Notes: a model not told the origin generated them from the letters alone. Numbered from the stretch's first letter, positions 1 through 7,627 are shown. The stretch: DNA of 13,346 nt from UMGS973 sp045599945 (GCA_045599945.1 JAZRWY010000003.1:1-13346); one strand, 5' to 3'. Numbers and translations are program-made.

Positions 1-1494
1 TGCAGGCACGCCTTCCTTCTGCGCCTGCTTGACATTGGAATTCATAAATACGGTGCACCGGGTTCCAAGGTCGATTGGTGCGCGGGAATGCACGGCCAGT
101 TCCGCAAATTCAGAAGCCGAATAACCCAGAGAGATGGCAAAATTCTCGATGAATGAACCGCATCCCGAAGAACAAGCTTCATTCAGGAGAATATTATCTA
201 CAATACCTTCTTTTAAGCGTATGTATTTCATATCCTGTCCGCCAATGTCTATGATGCAGTCCACTTCACTATCGAAGACTCTCGCAGCATATGTATGTGC
301 GATGGTCTCCACTTCTCCCTCATCCAGGCCGAAGGCTTCCTTGAACAATTCTTCTCCATAGCCTGTGGCGCAGGAATATACAATGTCTGTCTTATTGTTC
401 ACTCTTTCCTTAATCTCTCGGAATGCCTGTTTCAGAACATTGACGGGCTCTCCCCGATTGCTGCTGTAGAAGGAATAGAGGAGTTCTCCTTCTTCCCCGA
501 TCAGTACAGCCTTTGTCGTAGTTGACCCTGCATCCACGCCAAAATATGCCTTCCCCTCATATTCTTCCAGCGGCAGGCGCCTGATGCGGTTTTGGGCATT
601 TTTCTTCTGAAAAGCAGCATATTCTTCATCATCTTGAAACAACGGTTTCAGCCTGCTGTTTTCCATGGTGAAATCATCACTTGCTGCCGTAAGTGCAATC
701 AGCTCCGAAAGTTTCAAAGCCTGCGCTTCTTTCGCTTTCATGGCAGTTCCCATGGCAGCAAATAGATGTGCATTCTTCGGAAATATTACCTGGTCATGAG
801 AAAGACCAAGTGTCTGAATGAAAGCAGCTCTCAATTCCGGCAGAAAATGGAGCGGACCGCCAAGAAAGGCTACATTTCCCCGTATTTTTCTTCCACATGC
901 CAGTCCGGATATGGTCTGATCGACAACCGCGCGGAAGATGCTGGCAGCTAGATCATCTCTTGAAATGCCATCATTGATCAGTGGCTGTATGTCGGATTTC
1001 GCAAAAACTCCGCAGCGCGCTGCAATCGGGTAGATTCTTCTGCTCCGCGCAGCATGTACATTCAGTTCGGAAGTTTCCATCTGAAGCAGTGCTGCCATCT
1101 GGTCAATGAAAGCGCCTGTTCCGCCTGCACAGATTCCGTTCATTCTCTGTTCTGCTCCATTGGTAAGAAATACAATTTTTGCATCCTCGCCTCCAAGCTC
1201 AATGATGACATCTGTATCTTCCCGTTCTTCTTTCATTGCAGTGGTGACCGCAATGACTTCCTGTACAAATGGAAGATTCATTCTGGAAGAAAAGGAAATT
1301 CCTCCCCTTCCTGTCACTGCAGGATAAACTGGGATATCTTCTGTTACTTTCATGCATTCCAGAAGCATTTCCAGTGTGGTATTTCTGATGTCTGCTCTAT
1401 GCCTTTTATATGCGCTGTATACTAGATTGTGATTCTCATCAATCACAGCAAGCTTTACCGTAGTTGACCCTATATCCAATCCTAAATATAACAT
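1..1494 (-). CDS. 2-hydroxyacyl-CoA dehydratase activase-like ATPase (two-domain, partial)
   Basis: This is the first 498 codons of an open frame that continues past the left edge. Two BcrAD/BadFG (ASKHA-fold) domains follow each other. Domain 1 (about 1-255) starts LGLDIGSTTVK and has GGEDAK near 101, Cys122 in ICAGGTG and Cys161 in RCGVF. Domain 2 (about 316 on) repeats the pattern with GVDAGSTTTK, GGQDMK near 418, Cys441 in EACSSGCGSF and Cys480 in TRCTVFMNSN. Both cysteine pairs are 39 residues apart, the spacing of the cluster ligands in HgdC-type activases, where a [4Fe-4S] cluster is held between subunits and ATP hydrolysis drives an electron into the dehydratase. Known activases of this size (about 1400 residues) add DUF2229-type regions, which would lie outside the window. 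The start is ATG at 1494, with GGAGG seven bases upstream. Which dehydratase it serves is not visible here, and large members may have other partners. Confidence 0.9.
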   Translation of the reverse strand, partial: MLYLGLDIGSTTVKLAVIDENHNLVYSAYKRHRADIRNTTLEMLLECMKVTEDIPVYPAVTGRGGISFSSRMNLPFVQEVIAVTTAMKEEREDTDVIIELGGEDAKIVFLTNGAEQRMNGICAGGTGAFIDQMAALLQMETSELNVHAARSRRIYPIAARCGVFAKSDIQPLINDGISRDDLAASIFRAVVDQTISGLACGRKIRGNVAFLGGPLHFLPELRAAFIQTLGLSHDQVIFPKNAHLFAAMGTAMKAKEAQALKLSELIALTAASDDFTMENSRLKPLFQDDEEYAAFQKKNAQNRIRRLPLEEYEGKAYFGVDAGSTTTKAVLIGEEGELLYSFYSSNRGEPVNVLKQAFREIKERVNNKTDIVYSCATGYGEELFKEAFGLDEGEVETIAHTYAARVFDSEVDCIIDIGGQDMKYIRLKEGIVDNILLNEACSSGCGSFIENFAISLGYSASEFAELAVHSRAPIDLGTRCTVFMNSNVKQAQKEGVPA

Positions 1495-1605
1495 CGATTC
1501 TCCTCCACTCTCATTTTGCTTTCAGTTTACTGATTTCAATGTAAAATGGAATACAACTTCAGTATTAAAGAATCAATACGGAAAAAAGTATGATATACGT
1601 AATGA

Positions 1606-1633
1606 ATTATACAAAAGGACTAGAATGGCCCAA
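1606..1633 (-). promoter_or_regulatory. possible promoter of the activase gene
   Basis: On the minus strand there is a perfect -10 (TATAAT, 1611-1606) preceded after 16 bases by a weak -35 (TTGGGC, 1633-1628). It would give a leader of about 105 nt before the ATG at 1494. An alternative is TTGATT-17-TATTCC closer to the gene. The -35 is poor, so the assignment is tentative. It overlaps the region of the divergent promoter for the gene at 1686. Confidence 0.35.
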
Positions 1634-1641
1634 TCATAATG

Positions 1642-1650
1642 TGATATACT
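1642..1650 (+). promoter_or_regulatory. extended -10 promoter for the cysteine-cluster gene
   Basis: TGATATACT is an extended -10 element (TG, one base, then TATACT). No good -35 lies 17 bases upstream, which is usual for extended -10 promoters. Transcription would start near 1657. That places the far-upstream in-frame ATG at 1590 outside the transcript and supports a start at 1686 or 1674. Confidence 0.45.
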
Positions 1651-1685
1651 CTCGTAAGAACAAAAGAGAAAGGATGAATATCATC

Positions 1686-2255
1686 ATGAAAGGTTCCATC
1701 AGAAAAGAAATGTTTCAGAAGATCTACCGGATGCTGGATGATGTATCTCCTGTGGATTATGACTGCGGAAAACTGTGCGGAAGCATCTGCTGCACCTGCG
1801 ATATCTCAAATAACGAAAGTGACAATTATGACATGGGAATCTATCTCCTGCCGGGAGAAGAAAAAATGTTTACCAGAAAAGAAGAATGGATCAACTGGAA
1901 CCATCTGCTGGCAGAGGACTATGAATTCCCGGAATCCTGGTCCGGGAAAGTATATTTCATCCGCTGCAGAAAGGCACCGGTCTGCCACCGGGAAATGCGC
2001 CCGATTCAGTGCAGAACATATCCGCTTGCACCCCATATTGACAAAAACGGCGTCCTCCATGTCATATTAAACATGGATCCGCTGCCTTATGAATGCCCTC
2101 TCATCAAGGACCGGATGAAGCTGAATGATGACTTCATAGAAAAGACATATGAAGCATGGAGCATTTTAATAAAGGATCCTCTGATTCGCGACCTGATAGA
2201 AATGGACAGCAGGAGCCGTGAAAATGAACGAAAAGATGTGATGTATGTAAAATAG
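1686..2255 (+). CDS. YkgJ-like cysteine-cluster protein (putative metal-binding)
   Basis: A 189-residue soluble protein rich in cysteine. An N-terminal cluster (Cys27, 31, 35, 36, 38 in DCGKLCGSICCTCD) and a second cluster (Cys94, 100, 109, with the family-typical CRTYPLAPH, then Cys137) match the YkgJ / zinc- or iron-chelating family (UPF0153-like). The function of that family is unsettled; metal or Fe-S binding is inferred from the cysteines. No signal peptide or membrane segment is visible. The frame is open back to 1590, but the promoter at 1642-1650 excludes that start. ATG 1686 (MKGSIRK) has AAAGG about 12 bases upstream; ATG 1674 is the alternative but sits directly on that AAAGG. The gene is alone on its strand and converges on the MATE gene, sharing a terminator. 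Confidence 0.8.
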   Translation: MKGSIRKEMFQKIYRMLDDVSPVDYDCGKLCGSICCTCDISNNESDNYDMGIYLLPGEEKMFTRKEEWINWNHLLAEDYEFPESWSGKVYFIRCRKAPVCHREMRPIQCRTYPLAPHIDKNGVLHVILNMDPLPYECPLIKDRMKLNDDFIEKTYEAWSILIKDPLIRDLIEMDSRSRENERKDVMYVK

Positions 2256-2280
2256 CTGGCAGCTGCCAGCTATTTATTTT
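2250..2280. terminator. bidirectional terminator built on a 26-bp perfect palindrome
   Basis: Positions 2250-2275 form a perfect palindrome, 13 bp each side centred between 2262 and 2263, with core TAGCTGGCAG/CTGCCAGCTA. A T-rich run follows on the plus strand (2273-2281). The same hairpin read on the minus strand is followed by TATTTTAC. It lies between the convergent genes and includes the TAG stop of the plus-strand gene, so it can serve both. Confidence 0.8.
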
Positions 2281-3641
2281 TACAGATGATTTAATTCTTT
2301 CTTTTTCAGCCAGATGAATGCAATGACCAGATATGTGATTCCAAGCACTTCTGCGAGAGGAAATGCCATCCATACTCCCGTTACTCCAACAAATCTGGAA
2401 AGAATGAAGGCTGCCGGAAGAATTCCGATCAGCTGACGGATCAAAGAGCTCCAAAGGGACAGCATGCCATGTCCTGTTGCCTGAAATACATTGGATGTCA
2501 TGATGCCATAGGCTGCAGGGATAAAGCATATGCTGATGATGCGGAACGCATCCACGCCCATGTCCAGCTGTGCATCGGATACATGGAAGAAACCAAGAAT
2601 CTGTGCAGAGAAAAGCTGGAATATGATGAATCCTGCTCCCATGATGGTAAATGCAATCTTCAGGGAGCATTTATATGCGTCCATGAATCTTTTTCTGTTC
2701 CTTGCGCCATAATTATATCCCATGACAGGAAGCGCTCCCTGGCACAGACCGAAGCATGGCATGAATACAAAGGACTGGATTCTCTGATAGATGCCAAGTA
2801 TTTCAACTGCAGCATCAGAGAAAGCACCCAGAATTGAATTCAGCCCAAGTCCCATGACGGAACCGATTGCCTGCATGACAATGGCAGGTGCTCCCACCTG
2901 ATAGATATCCTTTATGGTTCTTGTACTGAAATGAAAACCTTTAAATGTGATTTTCACATGGTGATCCTTGCTGAACATCAGATAACATCCAAGAATCATG
3001 GAAAACAGCTGAGATGTTACGGTTGCAACTGCAGCGCCTTTAATTCCCATTTCCGGAAATGGTCCGAGACCGAAGATGAGGATCGGGTCCATGATAATAT
3101 TCGTAATGGCACCTGTAAGCGAGCATAGCATCGGAAGGATCATGTTTCCTGTGGACTGCAGAATCTTTTCGTTTGTAATCTGAATCATGATGAAAAGACA
3201 GCAGATGGTAGTAATCCTGAGATATACGATGCCCTGATCGATAATCGATGCATCTTCCGAATATGCATGCATGAAAATCTTTGCAAAAAAAGTGCCGAAA
3301 ATGGCAAATAACAGCCAGTTTCCTACTGCAAGAAGATATCCATGGGCAGCTGCAGAATTAGCATCATCAAATCTTCTGGCTCCCAGCCTTCTTGCAATCA
3401 GGGAATTGATTCCCACACCTGTACCTACTGCAAATGAAATCATCAGCATGTTGATCGGAAAAATATATGTAATGGCAGCTACCGCTCCGGGAATGGAGGA
3501 TACAAAGTAGGTATCTACAATATTGTAGCATGCCTGTATGAGCATGGAAAGAATGGCAGGCCAGGCCATGCTGAGCATCAGTCTGTTCACCGGCATGGTA
3601 CCCATTCTGTTTTCCTGTGGAATTCTGTTTTCTGTCGACAT
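2280..3641 (-). CDS. MATE-family multidrug efflux transporter
   Basis: A 453-residue integral membrane protein with about 12 hydrophobic segments in two similar halves, as expected for the MATE family (usual length about 450). Family-like features are the N-terminal LMLSMAWPAILSML with NIVDTYFVS, the charged loop IARRLGARRFDDAN, the conserved NIIMDPILIF in the first half and QGALPVMGYNYGARN in the second. These proteins expel cationic drugs and metabolites in exchange for Na+ or H+; substrate and ion cannot be read here. It resembles the MepA/DinF-type branches more than eukaryotic MATEs. The start ATG 3641 has AGAGGAG upstream and a near-consensus promoter at 3671-3699. The gene is monocistronic and divergent from prfC. 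Confidence 0.93.
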   Translation of the reverse strand: MSTENRIPQENRMGTMPVNRLMLSMAWPAILSMLIQACYNIVDTYFVSSIPGAVAAITYIFPINMLMISFAVGTGVGINSLIARRLGARRFDDANSAAAHGYLLAVGNWLLFAIFGTFFAKIFMHAYSEDASIIDQGIVYLRITTICCLFIMIQITNEKILQSTGNMILPMLCSLTGAITNIIMDPILIFGLGPFPEMGIKGAAVATVTSQLFSMILGCYLMFSKDHHVKITFKGFHFSTRTIKDIYQVGAPAIVMQAIGSVMGLGLNSILGAFSDAAVEILGIYQRIQSFVFMPCFGLCQGALPVMGYNYGARNRKRFMDAYKCSLKIAFTIMGAGFIIFQLFSAQILGFFHVSDAQLDMGVDAFRIISICFIPAAYGIMTSNVFQATGHGMLSLWSSLIRQLIGILPAAFILSRFVGVTGVWMAFPLAEVLGITYLVIAFIWLKKKELNHL

Positions 3642-3670
3642 TGGTCTATCTCCTCTTTTCGTACCCTATC

Positions 3671-3699
3671 ATTATACTTATGAACAAATTAATTTTCAA
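3671..3699 (-). promoter_or_regulatory. strong sigma-A promoter of the MATE gene
   Basis: Reading the minus strand, TTGAAA (3699-3694) and TATAAT (3676-3671) are separated by exactly 17 bases. Transcription should start near 3664, giving a leader of only about 22 nt that holds the ribosome binding site. No operator-like symmetry stands out around it. Confidence 0.8.
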
Positions 3700-3718
3700 C
3701 AGAAACAAACAAATATCC

Positions 3719-3747
3719 TTTATGTTTTCCTATATTTGTGTTAATAT
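3719..3747 (+). promoter_or_regulatory. possible promoter of prfC
   Basis: TAATAT at 3742-3747 is preceded by TG and one base (extended -10), with a poor -35 (TTTATG, 3719-3724) 17 bases upstream. It is the best candidate in the 141-base divergent region for the plus strand, but AT-rich DNA makes chance matches likely. Confidence 0.3.
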
Positions 3748-3782
3748 TTAATCTATGTGATTCAAAGAATAAAGGAAAGAAT

Positions 3783-5360
3783 ATGGACATGAACAGGAAA
3801 GATATCTCAAACAGAAGAATCTTCGGCATCATCTCTCATCCCGATGCCGGAAAGACCACATTAACAGAAAAACTTCTCCTGCATGGCGGTGCCATCAGAG
3901 AAGCCGGAACCGTAAAAGCCAGAAGAAATGCAAAGTCTGCAACATCCGACTGGATGGAAATCGAAAAGCAGCGCGGCATCTCTGTAACATCTTCTGTCAT
4001 GCAGTTTACCTATGATGATAAAATCATCACCATCATGGATACACCGGGACATAACGACTTTGGGGAAGATACCTACAGAATATTGACATCTGTAGACTCT
4101 GCTGTCATGGTGATTGACGGTGCAAAAGGCATAGAGGCACAGACAAAGAAACTGTTCAAGGTATGCGCCATGAGAGGTATTCCTGTATTTACTTTCATGA
4201 ATAAATTTGACCGTGAAACACGAAATCCGCTGGACCTCATGCAGGAGCTGGAGGATATTCTTGGGCTTCCTACAACAGCAGTCACCTGGCCCATCGGCTG
4301 CGGACTGAATTTTGAAGGAATCTATGACATTCTGGAAAACAAAGTTGTTTTATATAAGCAGAAAAAAGAAATTGCCCTCGGGGAAGAAGGCGTATTCGGA
4401 CCGGAACTGGAAGATCTGATCATGGGATATAATCTGCGCACATTAAGGGATGACATGGAACTGGTTCTCGGTGCCGGTAATGAATTCGACCAGGAACTTG
4501 TATCCGCGGGAGAACTGTCTCCTGTATTCTTTGGCTCCGCTCTTGCAGATTTTGGAACCACTCAGTTCCTTCATCACTATCTGAAAATGTCACCTCCTCC
4601 GGGAAACAGAAAGACGACCGAAGGCGAAGTATCTCCGCAAGATGATTTCTTCTCCGGCTTCATCTTTAAAATACAGGCAAACATGAATCCGGCACATAGA
4701 GACAGGCTGGCATTTCTCAGAATCTGCTCCGGAAAATTTGAGCGCGGCATGAGCGTAAGACTCTCCAGAACCGGAAAGGAATTCAAGCTATCTCAGTCGA
4801 CTCAGCTGTTTGCCAATGAAAGAGAAACGGTAGATGAAGCTTATGCAGGAGATATTATCGGCATCTATGATACCGGAAATTACCAGGTCGGAGATACATT
4901 AACAACAAAAAAGGAAGATCTCTTCTTCGAACCGCTCCCTACTTTCCCTCCGGAACTCTTTGCTCTGGTATCTCCAAAAGACACCATGAAAGCCAAGCAT
5001 TTCACCAAAGGCGTGGAGCAGCTGGCGCAGGAAGGCGCCGTTCAGGTATATAGGACGGAATACAACGAAGTTGTGCTCGGAGCCGTTGGTCAGCTGCAGT
5101 TTGAAGTATTCGAATACAGACTCAAAAATGAATATAACGCGGTCATCCGCATGGAGCCTCTGCCGTACCAGGTTGCACGATGGGTTCATCCGGAAGATCT
5201 GGAAGCGGCAAAGAAAACTCTTGATTCCAGAACGAAACTTGTATTTGATACCAAAGAAAGACCGATTCTTCTGTTTTCCAACCAGTTCACCCTGGATTAC
5301 TACATGCAGAAAAACAGTGACATCCGGCTGATTGAAGCACTGGATGTACAAAACAGCTAA
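3783..5360 (+). CDS. prfC: peptide chain release factor 3 (RF3)
   Basis: A 525-residue translational GTPase, the usual RF3 length. RF3 recycles release factors RF1/RF2 from the ribosome after stop-codon hydrolysis. Visible motifs: G1 SHPDAGKTT (18-26), switch region RGISVTSS (64-71), G3 DTPGH (86-90) followed by NDFGEDTYR, G4 NKFD (140-143) and G5-like GSALADFG. The P-loop with SHPDAGKT rather than GHVDAGKT separates RF3 from EF-G. The C-terminal block PKDTMKAKHFTKGVEQLAQE is RF3-typical. The frame is open 15 codons further up to 3738, but ATG 3783 is preceded by AAAGGAAAG with six-base spacing, and the protein then starts like other RF3s. It ends in tandem stops TAA TAA before a terminator. 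No partner gene lies beside it. Confidence 0.95.
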   Translation: MDMNRKDISNRRIFGIISHPDAGKTTLTEKLLLHGGAIREAGTVKARRNAKSATSDWMEIEKQRGISVTSSVMQFTYDDKIITIMDTPGHNDFGEDTYRILTSVDSAVMVIDGAKGIEAQTKKLFKVCAMRGIPVFTFMNKFDRETRNPLDLMQELEDILGLPTTAVTWPIGCGLNFEGIYDILENKVVLYKQKKEIALGEEGVFGPELEDLIMGYNLRTLRDDMELVLGAGNEFDQELVSAGELSPVFFGSALADFGTTQFLHHYLKMSPPPGNRKTTEGEVSPQDDFFSGFIFKIQANMNPAHRDRLAFLRICSGKFERGMSVRLSRTGKEFKLSQSTQLFANERETVDEAYAGDIIGIYDTGNYQVGDTLTTKKEDLFFEPLPTFPPELFALVSPKDTMKAKHFTKGVEQLAQEGAVQVYRTEYNEVVLGAVGQLQFEVFEYRLKNEYNAVIRMEPLPYQVARWVHPEDLEAAKKTLDSRTKLVFDTKERPILLFSNQFTLDYYMQKNSDIRLIEALDVQNS

Positions 5361-5367
5361 TAAAATA

Positions 5368-5391
5368 GGACAGCAAAGAGGCTGTCCTTTT
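5368..5391. terminator. terminator after prfC (bidirectional)
   Basis: GGACAGC (5368-5374), loop AAAGAG, GCTGTCC (5381-5387), then TTTT on the plus strand. On the minus strand the same hairpin is followed by TATTTTATT, so it can also end transcription coming from the signal-peptide ORF at 5390-5589. Confidence 0.85.
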
Positions 5392-5589
5392 ACACCTGCA
5401 AAGAAAACCCTGATGCGGTTTGGATAGCTGTAAATGACCTTGCTCTTCTCCTTCTCCATCTTCCTGGAACAGAGCCGTCTGCTCAGCATTCGTCTCATCC
5501 TCCGGTAGTTCTTCTGCAAAAGAAGAAACAGGCGCCATGAATACAGCTCCTGCTACCACGAATGCTAATAATTGTTTCATTTTAAGCAT
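5390..5589 (-). pseudogene. short secreted-protein ORF, probably broken
   Basis: The minus-strand frame from ATG 5589 (or ATG 5580) starts with a convincing signal peptide: MKQLLAFVVAGAVFMAPVSS then FAEE, with a basic start, a hydrophobic core and a likely cut after FA. An acidic stretch (EELPEDETNAEQ...EDGEGEE) follows. In the starting frame it runs through the terminator hairpin and ends only at 5287, inside prfC antisense, with a cysteine-rich tail that looks like noise. In another frame, a stop (TAA, 5392-5390) sits directly before the hairpin, where a gene should end. A frameshift in the purine-rich stretch around 5450-5470 would join the two into about 65 residues. No ribosome binding site is visible. 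I recognise no family. It may be a decayed secreted protein or a real small peptide gene. Confidence 0.35.
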
Positions 5590-5605
5590 ATATATTTACC
5601 CGGTT

Positions 5606-5638
5606 AAAGTCATATCCTGCATTGCTGCAGGATATGAC
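5606..5638 (-). terminator. terminator after the APC permease gene
   Basis: A perfect 12-bp stem: GTCATATCCTGC (5609-5620), six-base loop, GCAGGATATGAC (5627-5638). It lies 20 bases after the permease stop. On the minus strand the stem is followed only by TTTAA, so the U-tract is weak and some read-through into the short ORF is possible. Confidence 0.65.
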
Positions 5639-5658
5639 CGTCTATCTTCTAGTCTTTA

Positions 5659-7383
5659 TTAGTCAAAAAATGTTTCTGTCTTTTCTTCGTTCAGATACTT
5701 ATCCAGAACAACATCCACATCCAGTTTCTGTTCCGGAGGTGCAGGGTCTTTCTTTCTTCCAAGGAAGAACAGGATAATACCTGCTGCCAGAAGCGCAAGA
5801 CCGCCCCATTCCAGTACAGTCTGTACCTGCGGAATGCAGTTGCTGAACATATCATAATCGTCCGGACCCCATTCGCCGTAATCGATTTCATACCATCTCA
5901 GCCAGAACTGGCCCAGGAATGCAAGTGCACCGGATGCAATGGCAAATACACCGATTCTTGTTGTATCACCTTTTGCAAGTCCGAATCCGTTGATTGGATT
6001 GCCTTCCGGATCATTTACCGTAAATCCGCCATAAAGTTTCTTGAAGATGATATATGCAATCGGACCGGTTCCTACTGCAATCAGTCCTGTTGCCAGATAA
6101 TCTGTACCATTTACAAGAAGTGCAATGATGGAAATAAGGATTGGTAAGCCGCAGAAATAGATCAGCGCCTTATTTCCGCCCTTGATCCAGTAAAGATTTC
6201 TCTTTGCACGATCTTCAATCGGAAGCTTGCTTCTCAGTTTTACTACGGAGATTGGAAGTATGATATACAGTGCAAGCATGAATACTACTTCCATACTAAC
6301 CAGTGTTGTAAAGTCTGACTGGCATAAGATGTATGTTACAAGAGCAAGAGATAAGATACCTACATAAGGTACGCCTCTGTTCTTTGAAACCTTAACCAGG
6401 AACTTCGGGCAAAGATTGTCATCTGCCAGTACGAAGAATCCTCTTGAGCCGGATGCCAGATATGTATTAAAGATTGCACACTGTGAAATGATTGCTACAA
6501 CCAGGAATATGTATCCCCAGATGGAACCCATGTGTGCTGTCAGAATGGTAGCATAGCCTACTGTTTCATCTGTAAATCCGCCGTCCGTTGACCATAATTC
6601 CCATGAACCTTCCGGTAAGGAACAAAGTCCTGCAATGGTAGGAAGTGCATAAGTCAGTGCTATCAGAGGCATTGCGTACTTCAGACCCTTAGGAATAACC
6701 TGCGGGTTCTTTACTTCGCCTGCCATATTGGATATGCACTCATATCCGCAGTACATCCAGATTGCAATGCAGATGCCGCCGCCAAGACCATCAACAATGC
6801 CGTAATCTTCCGGCATGAACGGCTCCACCGGATTGGTCTCCCAGTTCAGGAATCCGACGATTGCCACTAACAGAAATGCCAGAAGAATCAGGATGGATAA
6901 AATGGTGCTGACCGCTCCTACTTCCTTCAGTCCAAGAAGGTTGACGATGGTAAAGATGGCAATCATGCCGATCTTAAGCACCTGCTCAGACACTTCATTC
7001 ATTGGCAATAACTGATTGACATAGCCGGCTACCAGTGCTACATATACACCATTCGTGATATATGTGGATACCGTAGCCCACCAGCCAGCCTGGAATCCCC
7101 AGAATTCACCAAATGCTTCCTTAACCCAAACGTAAACACCACCTTCGGATGGCATAACAGAAGAACATTCTGCTACAAGGGATGAGATTGGGTACGCCCA
7201 GATAAATGGGAATGAACAAAGAAGCAAAATTGTCATGCCGGGACCTGCTTCTGGTATCATTTCCTCGATACCGAACGCTCCGGCAGCAACAAGACAGTAA
7301 AGCATGAAAACGATTCCGGATACTTTTATGTCATGTTTTTTCAGTCCCGCAACACCTTGCTGTGTTACCTGCTGATCGTTCAT
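5659..7383 (-). CDS. APC-superfamily amino acid permease, 14 predicted helices
   Basis: A 574-residue membrane transporter. Helix 1 (about 22-44) carries the unwound APC motif as GAFGIEEMIPEAGPG. Helix 6 reads IAIWMYCGYECISNMAGEVKNPQ, the conserved block of amino acid/polyamine permeases, and ASGSRGFFVLADD follows helix 8. Twelve helices fill residues 22 to about 470. A C-terminal extension adds two more (around IGVFAIASGALAFLGQFWL and LEWGGLALLAAGIILFFLG), so it is longer than the usual 450-500 residues. Substrate cannot be told from sequence. Its leader is a glycine riboswitch, which points to glycine or a glycine-derived compound, imported or exported. ATG 7383 is preceded by AAAGGAGGG; it ends in tandem TAA TAA. 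It has its own promoter and lies downstream of the saccharopine-dehydrogenase-like gene, which shows no terminator, so some co-transcription is possible. Confidence 0.9.
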   Translation of the reverse strand: MNDQQVTQQGVAGLKKHDIKVSGIVFMLYCLVAAGAFGIEEMIPEAGPGMTILLLCSFPFIWAYPISSLVAECSSVMPSEGGVYVWVKEAFGEFWGFQAGWWATVSTYITNGVYVALVAGYVNQLLPMNEVSEQVLKIGMIAIFTIVNLLGLKEVGAVSTILSILILLAFLLVAIVGFLNWETNPVEPFMPEDYGIVDGLGGGICIAIWMYCGYECISNMAGEVKNPQVIPKGLKYAMPLIALTYALPTIAGLCSLPEGSWELWSTDGGFTDETVGYATILTAHMGSIWGYIFLVVAIISQCAIFNTYLASGSRGFFVLADDNLCPKFLVKVSKNRGVPYVGILSLALVTYILCQSDFTTLVSMEVVFMLALYIILPISVVKLRSKLPIEDRAKRNLYWIKGGNKALIYFCGLPILISIIALLVNGTDYLATGLIAVGTGPIAYIIFKKLYGGFTVNDPEGNPINGFGLAKGDTTRIGVFAIASGALAFLGQFWLRWYEIDYGEWGPDDYDMFSNCIPQVQTVLEWGGLALLAAGIILFFLGRKKDPAPPEQKLDVDVVLDKYLNEEKTETFFD

Positions 7384-7399
7384 TTTTTCTCCCTCCTTT

Positions 7400-7433
7400 A
7401 AAAAAATCAGAGAACTGCCTGCGCAGTTCTCTG
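7400..7433 (-). terminator. riboswitch-controlled terminator before the permease
   Basis: On the minus strand CAGAGAACTGC (7433-7423), loop GCAG, GCAGTTCTCTG (7418-7408), then A and seven T. It ends a few bases before the ribosome binding site of the permease. The first five bases of its 5' arm (7433-7429) are also the 3' strand of P1 in the second aptamer, so the two structures exclude each other. Confidence 0.9.
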
Positions 7434-7590
7434 TTCATTTGCCTGTTGGTTTTTCCACTTCGGCTCTCAACTCAATGAGTATCTCCAGAGTTTCGTCCAA
7501 TAATCCTACCTGTACCTGTCGTGTTTTATGAACCTTTCATATTATCCGCCTCGGTCTCTATAATAGATGTCTCGGATTATCTTCTTACGA
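7429..7590 (-). promoter_or_regulatory. tandem glycine riboswitch (gcvT type) upstream of the APC permease
   Basis: Read on the minus strand. A kink-turn joins leader and linker: UCG-UAA-GA (7590-7583) faces GA-CGA (7497-7493). Aptamer 1: P1 GAUAAUCC (7581-7574) with GGAUUAUU (7506-7499), P2 around 7568-7557, the conserved ACCGAGG, P3a, a P3b hairpin UAUGAA/UUCAUA, then CGACAGGUACAGG, matching the CUCUCAGGUAAAAGG consensus. Linker GGACGAAA. Aptamer 2: P1 CUCUG (7490-7486) with CAGAG (7433-7429), GGAGA, P2 ACUC/GAGU, GCCGAAG, P3a GUGG/CCA(A)C, CAGGCAAAUGAACAGAG. Aptamer 2 has no P3b. P1 of aptamer 2 competes with the terminator, so ligand binding should allow transcription (ON switch). All pairings were drawn by eye. 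Confidence 0.87.
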
Positions 7591-7598
7591 TTTAGATA

Positions 7599-7627
7599 AT
7601 TTTACCAAATATCCGCAAATAAATCAA
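7599..7627 (-). promoter_or_regulatory. promoter of the riboswitch-permease unit
   Basis: TTGATT (7627-7622), exactly 17 bases, then TAAAAT (7604-7599), which is also preceded by TG and one base (extended -10). Transcription should start near 7592, immediately before the riboswitch kink-turn. Confidence 0.75.

Noticed and set aside
1054..1425. 123-codon plus-strand frame opposite the activase
   Set aside because: The minus strand here codes for both conserved activase cysteine motifs without a break; the plus frame is its antisense shadow.
1590..1685. Upstream start at 1590 for the cysteine-cluster gene (221 residues)
   Set aside because: The extended -10 promoter at 1642-1650 lies inside this stretch, no ribosome binding site precedes 1590, and the added residues do not look like the family.
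2134..2670. 178-codon minus-strand frame overlapping the MATE gene and the gene at 1686
   Set aside because: It crosses the shared terminator and lies inside the MATE gene in another frame. Its histidine- and cysteine-rich composition is typical of a shadow frame.
3738..3782. Upstream start at 3738 for prfC
   Set aside because: It has no ribosome binding site and overlaps the likely -10. ATG 3783 has AAAGGAAAG at proper spacing and gives the usual RF3 N-terminus.
4899..5519. 206-codon open frame on the minus strand opposite prfC
   Set aside because: It lies opposite the conserved end of prfC, has no ribosome binding site and reads as arginine- and phenylalanine-rich noise. Only the signal-peptide frame at its right end has support, and that is a different frame.
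5609..5638. Inverted repeat as a possible insertion-sequence end
   Set aside because: It is a single 12-bp hairpin just after a gene stop, with no transposase and no second copy in the window; a terminator explains it.
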